Shown: in pieces, positions 16,018-23,649 of the stretch | Position numbering within the stretch: the stretch's first letter is position 1 | Layout of the letters: each line of letters begins with the position of its first letter | Source: Streptomyces sp. SID10853 | Lineage (GTDB): Bacteria; Actinomycetota; Actinomycetes; Streptomycetales; Streptomycetaceae | NCBI RefSeq assembly: GCF_010548145.1 | Contig: NZ_JAAGLN010000005.1 | Location: 1-64,000 of the forward strand | Direction of reading: 5' to 3' | DNA: 64,000 nucleotides | Position numbers and translations under genes: made by a program | The notes under the pieces: generated by a model | Database searches by the model: none | Told to the model about the DNA's origin: nothing | What the model saw: only the letters and a program-made list of their open reading frames with translations

Positions 16018-17013
16018 TCAGGGCTTGACCGACCGGTAGTAGCTCCGGGCGCCCTCGTCCAGCTTCAGCGGGTCCGTGTAGATCGCGGTCCGTACGTCGA
16101 CCAGCTGCGCGGCGTGCACCTGCATGCCGATGCGGTCGCGGCTGCGGATCACGCTGCGGGTGAAGCCCTCGGTCAGCTCCGGGTCCTCGCGGTCGGTGGT
16201 GACCAGAACGTTCGCAACCGCGATGGTGGGTACCGGGGCGCCGTTACGGGCCTGGCGGTAGGCGTCGGCCGGCATGACGGCCGAGCGGTAGTAGCGGGTG
16301 GTGCCGCCCGCCGCGTGCAGCCGGGTCACGAGATCGTCCAGCGGGACCAGCCGGATCGGATGGCGCGCCGCCAGATCACGTACGGCGTCCGTCGGCAGGC
16401 CACCCGACCAGAAGAACGCGTCGATCCTGCCCGCCGCAAGCAGCTCCGGGCTGGTGTCGATCCCCGCAGGTACGGCCGTGATGTCCTTGGCCGGATCGAG
16501 CCCGGCGGCCCGCAGCGCCCGGTCCGCTATCAGCCGCACACCGGAGCCGGGCTGGCCCACCGCGACCCGCTTGTGCCGCAGGTCGGCCGCGCGCCTGACC
16601 GTGGAGCTGTCGTCGACGGCGAGCTGCACGTAGTCGTCGTACAGCCGCGCGCAGCCGCGCAGCCGGCCGGCGCCCGGCTTGCCGTCCTCGATGTACTTCG
16701 CGATCGCGTCGGCGGTCGCGATGGTGAAGTCGGCCTGGCCCGTCGCCACCCTGGCGAGGTTCTGCTGGGAGCCCTCGCTGGGCTGGAGGCGGATGTCCAC
16801 TCCGGGCAGGTCGTGCGCGAGCGTGGGGCTGAGCAGCTTCCCGTAGAGCTGGTAGACACCGGTCCGCACACCCGTACTGAAGGTCACGGTCCCGCGCGGC
16901 GACGGCGGGCCGATGGGCAGCAGCCACCACATCAGCAGCCCGGCGGTCACCAGGACGGCCACCGTGCCCTGGAGGGCGCGACGGCGGCTGATGCGGGACA
17001 GGGCCTTGGGCAT
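16018..17013 (-). CDS. TAXI-family TRAP transporter solute-binding protein (orphan)
   Basis: A 331-residue secreted or membrane-anchored binding protein. The N-terminus (RRALQGTVAVLVTAGLLMWWLLPI) is a signal anchor without a lipobox. The body matches TAXI proteins: TVTFSTGVRTGVYQLYGKLLSPTL, QPSEGSQQNLARVATGQADFTIATADAIAKYIEDG, HKRVAVGQPGSGVRLIADRALRAAG and DAFFWSGGLPTDAV. TAXI proteins normally serve a DctM-type TRAP permease, but none is encoded nearby. The gene faces gluK tail to tail, so an accessory role to the sensor is a possibility, but only by position. Confidence 0.85.
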   Translation of the reverse strand: MPKALSRISRRRALQGTVAVLVTAGLLMWWLLPIGPPSPRGTVTFSTGVRTGVYQLYGKLLSPTLAHDLPGVDIRLQPSEGSQQNLARVATGQADFTIATADAIAKYIEDGKPGAGRLRGCARLYDDYVQLAVDDSSTVRRAADLRHKRVAVGQPGSGVRLIADRALRAAGLDPAKDITAVPAGIDTSPELLAAGRIDAFFWSGGLPTDAVRDLAARHPIRLVPLDDLVTRLHAAGGTTRYYRSAVMPADAYRQARNGAPVPTIAVANVLVTTDREDPELTEGFTRSVIRSRDRIGMQVHAAQLVDVRTAIYTDPLKLDEGARSYYRSVKP

Positions 17014-17196
17014 GCGCGCGATCCTGCCAGTTCACGCCCCCGGCGAACAGGGGAGTGGGACAGCGGACGGGCGGGCCGCTTGCCGCGCCGCCGGCCCCAC
17101 CGTCCGGAATTATTGAGTCCGGTTCATGGCTGTCACTATTGACCTTGATCACCAGCCGGCAGCCGATTGCCGCTGGACCGTGCCCCGGAGGCCGCA

Positions 17197-17856
17197 GTGA
17201 CGTCGAGCCGAACTGTCGGACAGATGATGTCGACCAATGTCGTACGGGTGCAGCGGGGAACGTTCCTCAAGGAGATCGCCCGGCTGCTCACCGAGCACCG
17301 TATTTCGGCCGTTCCCGTCGTGGACGACGACGACCGGCCGGTGGGCGTGGTCTCCGAGGCCGATCTGCTCCGCAAACAGCTGGGGCTGACCGCGCTGCTG
17401 CCCGCCCTCCGGCAGGAGCCCGACCAGCGCTCCAAGACCGAGGCGACCACCGCGGAAGGGCTGATGACCAGCCCGGCGGTGGTCGCGTACCCGGACTGGA
17501 CGATCGTCGAGGCCGGGTGGCTGATGCAGGCCAGGAGCGTCAAACGGCTGCCGGTCGTCGACGACACCGGCCGGCTGGCCGGTGTGATCAGCCGCAGTGA
17601 TCTCCTCCAGGTCTTCCTCCGCCGTGACCGCGCCATCCAGGAGGAAGTACTGGAAGGTGTCCTGACCCGGACCCTGGGCCTGTCGCCCTCCGCGATCACG
17701 GTGGACGTCAGCGACGGCCATGTCATGCTCAGCGGCCTGGTCGAGCGGCGGAGCGTGATTCCGGCCGCGGTGCGGCTGTGCCGCGGTGTGGACGGAGTGG
17801 TCGAGGTCTCCGAACGCCTGCAGTACGAGGTGGACGACAGCACCGGCGGGAGTTAG
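17197..17856 (+). CDS. CBS domain pair with C-terminal BON domain
   Basis: A 219-residue cytoplasmic protein with two CBS motifs in tandem: [54 protein letters not shown], and [56 protein letters not shown] domain follows ([38 protein letters not shown]). CBS pairs usually bind adenine nucleotides and BON domains membranes or other ligands. GTG 17197 is preferred over the upstream TTG because GGAGG lies five bases before it. Abundant in Streptomyces; function unclear. Confidence 0.88.
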   Translation: MTSSRTVGQMMSTNVVRVQRGTFLKEIARLLTEHRISAVPVVDDDDRPVGVVSEADLLRKQLGLTALLPALRQEPDQRSKTEATTAEGLMTSPAVVAYPDWTIVEAGWLMQARSVKRLPVVDDTGRLAGVISRSDLLQVFLRRDRAIQEEVLEGVLTRTLGLSPSAITVDVSDGHVMLSGLVERRSVIPAAVRLCRGVDGVVEVSERLQYEVDDSTGGS

Positions 17857-17948
17857 CCGGACCGCCGCGGCGCCGGACGGAGCCCGGCGGGCCGGCCCCT
17901 CGTACGGCCGGGGCCCGGCCCACGCCCGGCACCGCCTACCCTGGTGAC

Positions 17949-19451
17949 ATGACCGCGCAGGACGCCCTGAACCGAAGTTACGAGATCCGCACCTACGGCT
18001 GCCAGATGAACGTCCACGACAGCGAACGGCTGTCGGGACTTCTGGAGGACGCCGGATACGTCCGCGCGCCGGAGGGCGCCGACGGGGATGCCGATGTCGT
18101 CGTCTTCAACACCTGCGCGGTGCGCGAGAACGCCGACAACAAGCTGTACGGCAACCTCGGCAGGCTCGCGCCGATGAAGACCAGGCGCCCCGGCATGCAG
18201 ATCGCCGTCGGCGGCTGCCTGGCCCAGAAGGACCGGGACACCATCGTCCGGCGCGCGCCGTGGGTCGATGTCGTCTTCGGCACCCACAACATCGGCAAGC
18301 TCCCGGTGCTGCTCGAGCGCTCCCGGATCGAGGGCGAGGCCCAGGTCGAGATCGCCGAGTCGCTCGAAGCGTTTCCCTCGACGCTGCCGACCCGCCGCGA
18401 GAGCGCGTACGCCGCGTGGGTCTCGATCTCCGTCGGCTGCAACAACACCTGCACCTTCTGCATCGTCCCGGCGCTGCGCGGCAAGGAGAAGGACCGCAGG
18501 CCCGGCGACATCCTCGCCGAGATCGAGGCGCTGGTGGACGAGGGCGTCTCGGAGATCACGCTGCTCGGCCAGAACGTCAACGCGTACGGCTCGGACATCG
18601 GCGACCGCGAGGCGTTCTCCAAGCTGCTGAGGGCCTGCGGGAAGATCGAGGGGCTGGAACGGGTCCGCTTCACCTCGCCGCACCCCCGTGACTTCACTGA
18701 CGACGTGATCGCGGCGATGGCCGAGACGCCGAACGTGATGCCCCAGCTCCACATGCCGATGCAGTCCGGTTCGGACACCGTCCTCAAGGCGATGCGCAGG
18801 TCCTACCGGCAGGAGCGTTTCCTCGGGATCATCGACAAGGTGCGGGCCGCCATCCCGCACGCCGCGATCTCCACCGACATCATCGTGGGCTTCCCCGGCG
18901 AGACGGAGGAGGACTTCCAGCAGACGATGCACGCGGTCCGCGAGGCGCGCTTCGCGCAGGCGTTCACCTTCCAGTACTCCAAGCGTCCCGGGACCCCGGC
19001 CGCGACCATGGAGGGCCAGGTCCCCAAGGAGGTCGTCCAGGAGCGCTACATGCGGCTCTCGGCGCTCCAGGAGGAGATCTCCTGGGAGGAGAACAAGACC
19101 CAGGTCGGCCGCACCGTGGACGTCATGGTCGCCGAGGGCGAGGGCCGCAAGGACGGCGCGACGCACCGCCTCTCCGGGCGCGCGCCCGACAGCAGGCTGG
19201 TGCACTTCACCAAGCCCGACACCGAGGTGCGCCCCGGCGATGTGGTGACGGTGGAGATCACTTACGCGGCCCCGCACCACCTCCTCGCCGAGGGCCCGGC
19301 CAAGGCGGTACGGCGCACCCGGTCCGGGGACGCCTGGGAGAAGCGCAACACCGTGGCGGCTGCCAAGCCTGCCGGTGTGATGCTCGGGCTGCCGGGCATC
19401 GGCGCTCCGGCACCGGAGCCCGCCGTGGCCGGAGGCTGTGGCTGCGACTAG
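17949..19451 (+). CDS. miaB: tRNA-2-methylthio-N6-dimethylallyladenosine synthase MiaB
   Basis: Radical-SAM methylthiotransferase that adds the 2-methylthio group to i6A37 of tRNAs, using two [4Fe-4S] clusters. The 500-residue protein has the three N-terminal cluster cysteines (YGCQMN at 18, NTCAVRE near 55, GGCLAQ), the radical SAM triad CNNTCTFC near residues 164-171, and a C-terminal TRAM domain ([16 protein letters not shown]...[18 protein letters not shown]). It ends in GGCGCD, a Cys-containing tail. ATG 17949 gives the family-typical start. It acts on the product of MiaA, encoded 1.6 kb downstream. Confidence 0.96.
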   Translation: MTAQDALNRSYEIRTYGCQMNVHDSERLSGLLEDAGYVRAPEGADGDADVVVFNTCAVRENADNKLYGNLGRLAPMKTRRPGMQIAVGGCLAQKDRDTIVRRAPWVDVVFGTHNIGKLPVLLERSRIEGEAQVEIAESLEAFPSTLPTRRESAYAAWVSISVGCNNTCTFCIVPALRGKEKDRRPGDILAEIEALVDEGVSEITLLGQNVNAYGSDIGDREAFSKLLRACGKIEGLERVRFTSPHPRDFTDDVIAAMAETPNVMPQLHMPMQSGSDTVLKAMRRSYRQERFLGIIDKVRAAIPHAAISTDIIVGFPGETEEDFQQTMHAVREARFAQAFTFQYSKRPGTPAATMEGQVPKEVVQERYMRLSALQEEISWEENKTQVGRTVDVMVAEGEGRKDGATHRLSGRAPDSRLVHFTKPDTEVRPGDVVTVEITYAAPHHLLAEGPAKAVRRTRSGDAWEKRNTVAAAKPAGVMLGLPGIGAPAPEPAVAGGCGCD

Positions 19452-19538
19452 GGCCTTTCGTTCGGATCAGGCCGGATCAGTGCCCCCGCGAGCCGGGGCC
19501 TTGGCCGGTCGCCGGCCCGGCGGACTAGGCTGCGGATC

Positions 19539-20249
19539 ATGCTCGTAGCCGCCGCCGTGTGCCCCTGCCCGCCCCTGCTCGTGCCCGAGGTGGCCGCGGG
19601 TGCGGCGTCCGAACTCGACGCTGCCAGGGCAGCCTGCCTCGACGCCGTAGGGGTGCTCGCCGCGGCCCGGCCCGATCTGCTGATCGTCGTGGGACCCGCA
19701 GGTGCCGAGAGCCGGGGCCCGCACCCCGAGGGCGCCACCGGCTCGTTCAGCGGCTTCGGTGTGGACCTCCGGGTCAGGCTGGGTACGTCGGACGCCCGTG
19801 GCGGACGGGAACTCCCGCCCTCCCTGTCGGTCGCCGCCTGGCTGCTGAGCCGCGCGGAGTGGGCCGGCGCACCAGTCGAGGGGCTGGGCGTCGGCGAGCC
19901 GCTGGAGCCCGCACGCTGCCTGGCGGCCGGACGGGAACTGGCCGGCCGCGCCGAACGGGTCGCCCTGCTGGTCATGGGCGACGGCAGCGCCTGCCGCACC
20001 CTCAAGGCACCCGGTTACCTGGACGAACGCGCCGCCGGATTCGACGCCGCCGCCGCGCGGGCCCTGGGCACGGCGGATGTGGCAGCGCTGAAGGGCCTGG
20101 ACGCCGCGCTGGCGTACGAACTGCAGGCCGCGGGCCGTGCGCCCTGGCAGGTCCTCGCCGGTGCGGCCGAGGGCACGGAGCCGGGCGGACAGCTGCTCTA
20201 CGACGACGCTCCGTACGGGGTCGGGTACTACGTCGCCACCTGGTCCTGA
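19539..20249 (+). CDS. LigB/MEMO-like class III extradiol dioxygenase-fold protein
   Basis: A 236-residue protein starting MLVAAAVCPCPPLLVPEVA, the opening of the LigB-like proteins found between miaB and miaA in Streptomyces. VALLVMGDGSACRTLKAPGYLDERAAGFDAAAARALGTADVAALKGLD and the closing DDAPYGVGYYVATW are the conserved parts. In the enzymes the metal is held by histidines; the usual first HPP is replaced here by CPCPPLL, so catalysis is doubtful. ATG 19539 begins just after the miaB gap. Function unknown. Confidence 0.8.
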   Translation: MLVAAAVCPCPPLLVPEVAAGAASELDAARAACLDAVGVLAAARPDLLIVVGPAGAESRGPHPEGATGSFSGFGVDLRVRLGTSDARGGRELPPSLSVAAWLLSRAEWAGAPVEGLGVGEPLEPARCLAAGRELAGRAERVALLVMGDGSACRTLKAPGYLDERAAGFDAAAARALGTADVAALKGLDAALAYELQAAGRAPWQVLAGAAEGTEPGGQLLYDDAPYGVGYYVATWS

Positions 20250-20267
20250 GGACAGCCGGCTCCGAAA

Positions 20268-20314
20268 CGCGGCGGGCGGCCGTGGAGCGGGATGCTCCAC
20301 GACCGCCCGCCGCG
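20268..20314. terminator. Bidirectional terminator hairpin
   Basis: A 21-base arm (20268-20288) pairs with 20294-20314 around a five-base loop with a single mismatch. It lies between the stops of two convergent genes and would serve both. Confidence 0.85.
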
Positions 20315-20324
20315 CGGTGCCGGA

Positions 20325-20570
20325 TCAGGAAGCAGTGGGCGGCTTGGACGTACCGCCGTCGTCCTTGTGCGCGAGCCGCTCCAGGGCCTCCTTGGCCTTG
20401 CCGGTGCCCGACTCGATCTTGTCGCTGTACTTGCCGTTGGTCCGGGCGTCGACCGTGTGAGCGGCCTTGTCCAGCCCCTCCCCGATCTTGTCGCCGTGCT
20501 GCTCGGCCAGGTCGGAGACCTTTTCCTTGGCCGGTCCGAGCTTGGCTTTCACATTGTCCAGGAATCCCAT
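20325..20570 (-). CDS. MT0933-like small antitoxin family protein
   Basis: An 81-residue charged, helical protein: MGFLDNVKAKLGPAKEKVSDLAEQHGDKIGEGLDKAAHTVDARTNGKYSDKIESGTGKAKEAL. This is the pattern of the MT0933/Rv0909-type antitoxin family, in which it is paired with a small toxin in mycobacteria. No toxin gene is adjacent, and in Streptomyces such solitary copies are common, so an antitoxin function here is not supported beyond family resemblance. Confidence 0.78.
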   Translation of the reverse strand: MGFLDNVKAKLGPAKEKVSDLAEQHGDKIGEGLDKAAHTVDARTNGKYSDKIESGTGKAKEALERLAHKDDGGTSKPPTAS

Positions 20571-20599
20571 GGCCTACCTACTTCCCTCTGGAGGGCGGT

Positions 20600-20875
20600 C
20601 TACTTGCGAACGCCCTCGCCGGCTTCATTGTCCGCGGCCGCGGACGCGGACTGCTGACGCGGGATCTCCACACTCTCGACGGTACCGGCCGCGGCGTCCT
20701 CCGCGGGCGCCCCCGGCACGGGCTCGTCGGCCAGGTTCTCCGGCGCCGGCTCAGGGGCGGGCGCCTCGACCGGCTCCCCGGCCGGCTCCTGGCCCGGGGC
20801 TTCGGTGCCTGCTTCCACAGCCGGCTCCACGACTACGTCCTTCGTCTTCCGGCGAAACACTGCAAAAATACCCAT
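20600..20875 (-). CDS. Small acidic Pro/Glu/Ala-rich protein
   Basis: A 91-residue protein that starts MGIFAVFRRKTKDVVVEPAVEAG and continues with a Pro/Glu/Ala-rich low-complexity body ending QQSASAAADNEAGEGVRK. A basic, hydrophobic head on an acidic tail is seen in small Streptomyces proteins that databases often label gliding-motility protein; that label carries no evidence of function here. ATG 20875 was chosen because the family begins MGIF; the longer upstream frame has no ribosome site. It precedes the antitoxin-like gene by 30 bases on the same strand. Confidence 0.7.
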   Translation of the reverse strand: MGIFAVFRRKTKDVVVEPAVEAGTEAPGQEPAGEPVEAPAPEPAPENLADEPVPGAPAEDAAAGTVESVEIPRQQSASAAADNEAGEGVRK

Positions 20876-21057
20876 ATTCACTCCATAACGTACTCGTGTG
20901 AGCGAAATTCCTCGCCGCCCGGAGCGCCTGATTGCGCCGACCGGGGCCACCGGTCGAAAGCCGCCGGCCGGAACCTCGGAAGAGGAAACGAATCCGGGCA
21001 CCCGGCCGTCACGTAACTCATTCGGGGACAGGCCCCCGGGTTTGCGAGACTGAGCCT

Positions 21058-21996
21058 GTGAGAAGTGCAGCTCCCGCAGCGCGGGTCATCGCCGTCGTCG
21101 GTCCCACCGCGGCCGGAAAGTCCGATCTGGGCGTCGCCATCGCCCGGCATTTCGACGGCGAGGTGGTCAACGCCGACTCCATGCAGCTCTACCGGGGCAT
21201 GGACATCGGCACCGCCAAGCTGACCCTGGAAGAGCGCGGCGGTGTCCCGCACCACCTCCTGGACATCTGGAGCGTGACCGAGGCGGCCAGCGTCGCCGAG
21301 TACCAGCGGCTCGCCCGTGCGGAGATCGACCGGCTCCTCGCCGCGGGCCGGACGCCGGTCCTGGTGGGGGGCTCCGGGCTCTATGTCCGCGGGGCCATCG
21401 ACGCGCTGGAGTTCCCCGGCACCGACCCCGGCGTACGGGCACGGCTCGAGGAGGAGCTGGAGCGGCACGGCCCCGGAGCGCTCCACGACCGGCTGGCCGC
21501 CGCCGACCCGGAGGCCGCTGTGGCGATCCTGCCCAGCAACGGCCGCAGGATCGTCCGGGCCCTGGAGGTCATCGAGATCACCGGGAAACCCTTCACCGCC
21601 AATCTGCCGGGCCCCGACCCCGTCTACGACACGGTGCAGATCGGCGTCGACGTCGCCCGCCCCGAGCTGGACGAACGTATCGCCCTGCGCGTCGACCGGA
21701 TGTGGGACTCCGGCCTGGTGGACGAGGTCCGCGCGCTGGAGGCCCACGGGCTCCGCGAGGGGCGCACCGCATCGCGCGCCCTCGGCTACCAGCAGGTGCT
21801 CGCGGCGCTCGCGGGGGAGTGCACCGACGACGAGGCGCGCGCCGAGACCGTGCGCGCCACGAAGCGCTTCGCGCGCCGCCAGGATTCATGGTTCCGGCGT
21901 GATCCACGGGTGCACTGGCTCAGCGGCGCGGCCGCCGACCGGACGGAACTTCCCGGGCGGGCGCTGGCCTTGGTCGAACGGGCGGTCACAGCCTGA
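21058..21996 (+). CDS. miaA: tRNA dimethylallyltransferase MiaA
   Basis: Transfers a dimethylallyl group to A37 of tRNAs that read UNN codons, the step before MiaB. The 312-residue protein has the P-loop GPTAAGKSDLG at residues ~15-25, NADSMQLYRGMDIGTAKL, the substrate region VGGSGLYVRGAIDALEFPGTDP and the RASRALGYQQVLAAL motif. GTG 21058 gives the usual short lead before the P-loop. The following gene starts about 100 bases later. Confidence 0.95.
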   Translation: MRSAAPAARVIAVVGPTAAGKSDLGVAIARHFDGEVVNADSMQLYRGMDIGTAKLTLEERGGVPHHLLDIWSVTEAASVAEYQRLARAEIDRLLAAGRTPVLVGGSGLYVRGAIDALEFPGTDPGVRARLEEELERHGPGALHDRLAAADPEAAVAILPSNGRRIVRALEVIEITGKPFTANLPGPDPVYDTVQIGVDVARPELDERIALRVDRMWDSGLVDEVRALEAHGLREGRTASRALGYQQVLAALAGECTDDEARAETVRATKRFARRQDSWFRRDPRVHWLSGAAADRTELPGRALALVERAVTA

Positions 21997-22096
21997 TCAC
22001 GTGATGGCATCGGGACGCTCAGCCCGTCAGTTCGCGGTCGGGGGGCGTGCCATCATCGATTTGCGATCGACAGTGGAGTCCGAGTGGGGAGGGCGT

Positions 22097-22564
22097 GTGG
22101 CGATGGAGGCCGGCCCTCGCGACAGCGAACGCGACGTGGAACGTGCCGACGCCCCGGGACACCCCGAAGAGGGCCCGCGGCTCAGCCCCGACGGACCCGA
22201 CGCCCAGGACATCTCCGATGCGGCCCCCGAGGTCGAGGTCGAACTGCGGCCGCAGCGCAGGCTGCGCATCTGGCAGCTCGCCCCGATCGTGGTGCTGGCC
22301 GCCGTCGGATCACTGATGTTCGCGTTCCCGCTCGCCTTCGAGTTCGGTGACGGCGGCCCGGTGGTCGCCATGCTCGGGCTGCTGATCAGCTGCTGCGCCG
22401 CGGGCTGGGGCATGATGGCGGCCCGCCGCGTCGGCTACACCTGGCCCGGTCTGCCCGCCAGAGGCTCGGGGGCGCGCCCCGACTGGCGGATGGCCGGCCT
22501 CTACGTCCTGGCCTTCTGTGTGATCGTGGCGCTCGCCGTGGGGCGCGTGGCCCGGCTGCGCTGA
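22097..22564 (+). CDS. Conserved membrane protein between miaA and dapF
   Basis: A protein of about 155 residues with an acidic, disordered N-terminal half (residues 1-55) and three membrane helices: WQLAPIVVLAAVGSLMFAFPLAF, VVAMLGLLISCCAAGWGMMAARRVGY and MAGLYVLAFCVIVALAVGRV. GTG 22097 is chosen with GGGGAGGG upstream; the ATG at 22103 is the alternative. No known domain; conserved at this position in Streptomyces as I recall. Confidence 0.75.
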   Translation: MAMEAGPRDSERDVERADAPGHPEEGPRLSPDGPDAQDISDAAPEVEVELRPQRRLRIWQLAPIVVLAAVGSLMFAFPLAFEFGDGGPVVAMLGLLISCCAAGWGMMAARRVGYTWPGLPARGSGARPDWRMAGLYVLAFCVIVALAVGRVARLR

Positions 22565-22610
22565 GCGCACCCGGCCGCCCCGGTCCGGGCCCACCTCGTA
22601 CGATGGCGGG

Positions 22611-23510
22611 GTGACCACCTCGCAGATCGCCTTCCTCAAGGGCCACGGGACCGAGAACGACTTCGTGATCGTCCCCGACCCGGACAACGTCATCGACCTG
22701 TCCGCGTCCGCCGTCGCCGTGCTCTGCGACCGCCGGGCGGGGATCGGCGGCGACGGCCTGCTGCACGTCGTACGGTCAGCCGCGCACCCGGAGGCCCAGG
22801 CGATGGCCGGCGAGGCCGAGTGGTTCATGGACTACCGCAACGGAGACGGATCCACCGCCGAGATGTGCGGCAACGGCGTCCGTGTCTTCGCCCGGTACCT
22901 CCAGCGCGCCCAACTGGTGGAGGACGGGGGCCTGGCCATCGCGACGCGCGGCGGAGTGAAGCGGGTCCACCTCGCGAAGAACGGCGACATCACCGTCTCC
23001 ATGGGCCGGGCCGTGCTCCCCGCCGACGGGGTGACCGTCACGGTCGGCGACCGGGCCTGGCCCGCGCTGAACGTGAACATGGGCAATCCGCACGCCGTCG
23101 CCTTCGTCGACGACCTGGACGACGCCGGACCCCTGCTCTCCGTACCGCAGTTCGAGCCCGCGTCCGTCTACCCGGACGGTGTCAACGTCGAGTTCGTCGT
23201 GGACCGGGGCGAACGCCACGTCGCCATGCGGGTGCACGAGCGCGGCTCCGGCGAGACCCGGTCCTGCGGTACGGGCGCCTGCGCCGTCGCTGTCGCTGCG
23301 GCCCGCAGGGACGGCACCGACCCCGCGCTCACCGGCGAGCCCGTCACGTACACCGTCGACCTCCCCGGCGGACGTCTGGTGATCACGGAGCTGCCGGACG
23401 GCGGGATCGAGATGACGGGCCCCGCGGTGATCGTCGCCGAGGGCACCATCGACGGCCTGTTCAGGGAGACCGCCCTTTCACGCGGGGAAACGGAAACGGC
23501 CCCCTCCTAG
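22611..23510 (+). CDS. dapF: Diaminopimelate epimerase
   Basis: Converts LL- to meso-diaminopimelate for lysine and, in some actinobacteria, cell-wall synthesis. The 299-residue protein has the two catalytic cysteines in their motifs: AEMCGNGVRVFARY and GETRSCGTGACAVAVAAA. The start MTTSQIAFLKGHGTENDFVIVPD is the family N-terminus, from GTG 22611. It follows the membrane protein by 46 bases. Confidence 0.96.
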   Translation: MTTSQIAFLKGHGTENDFVIVPDPDNVIDLSASAVAVLCDRRAGIGGDGLLHVVRSAAHPEAQAMAGEAEWFMDYRNGDGSTAEMCGNGVRVFARYLQRAQLVEDGGLAIATRGGVKRVHLAKNGDITVSMGRAVLPADGVTVTVGDRAWPALNVNMGNPHAVAFVDDLDDAGPLLSVPQFEPASVYPDGVNVEFVVDRGERHVAMRVHERGSGETRSCGTGACAVAVAAARRDGTDPALTGEPVTYTVDLPGGRLVITELPDGGIEMTGPAVIVAEGTIDGLFRETALSRGETETAPS

Positions 23511-23649
23511 ACTTCGCTCGAATGGGTGATCCGTTTCACGCTGGGCGGGAGCGGGCGGGCACCACGTGGTGGGCTCGGTAGCATCAAGCACCGGCCCGGA
23601 GCGCCCAGTCGCAGCCAGTCCACCGCCGGTCGACACTGCCGGAGGTGCC

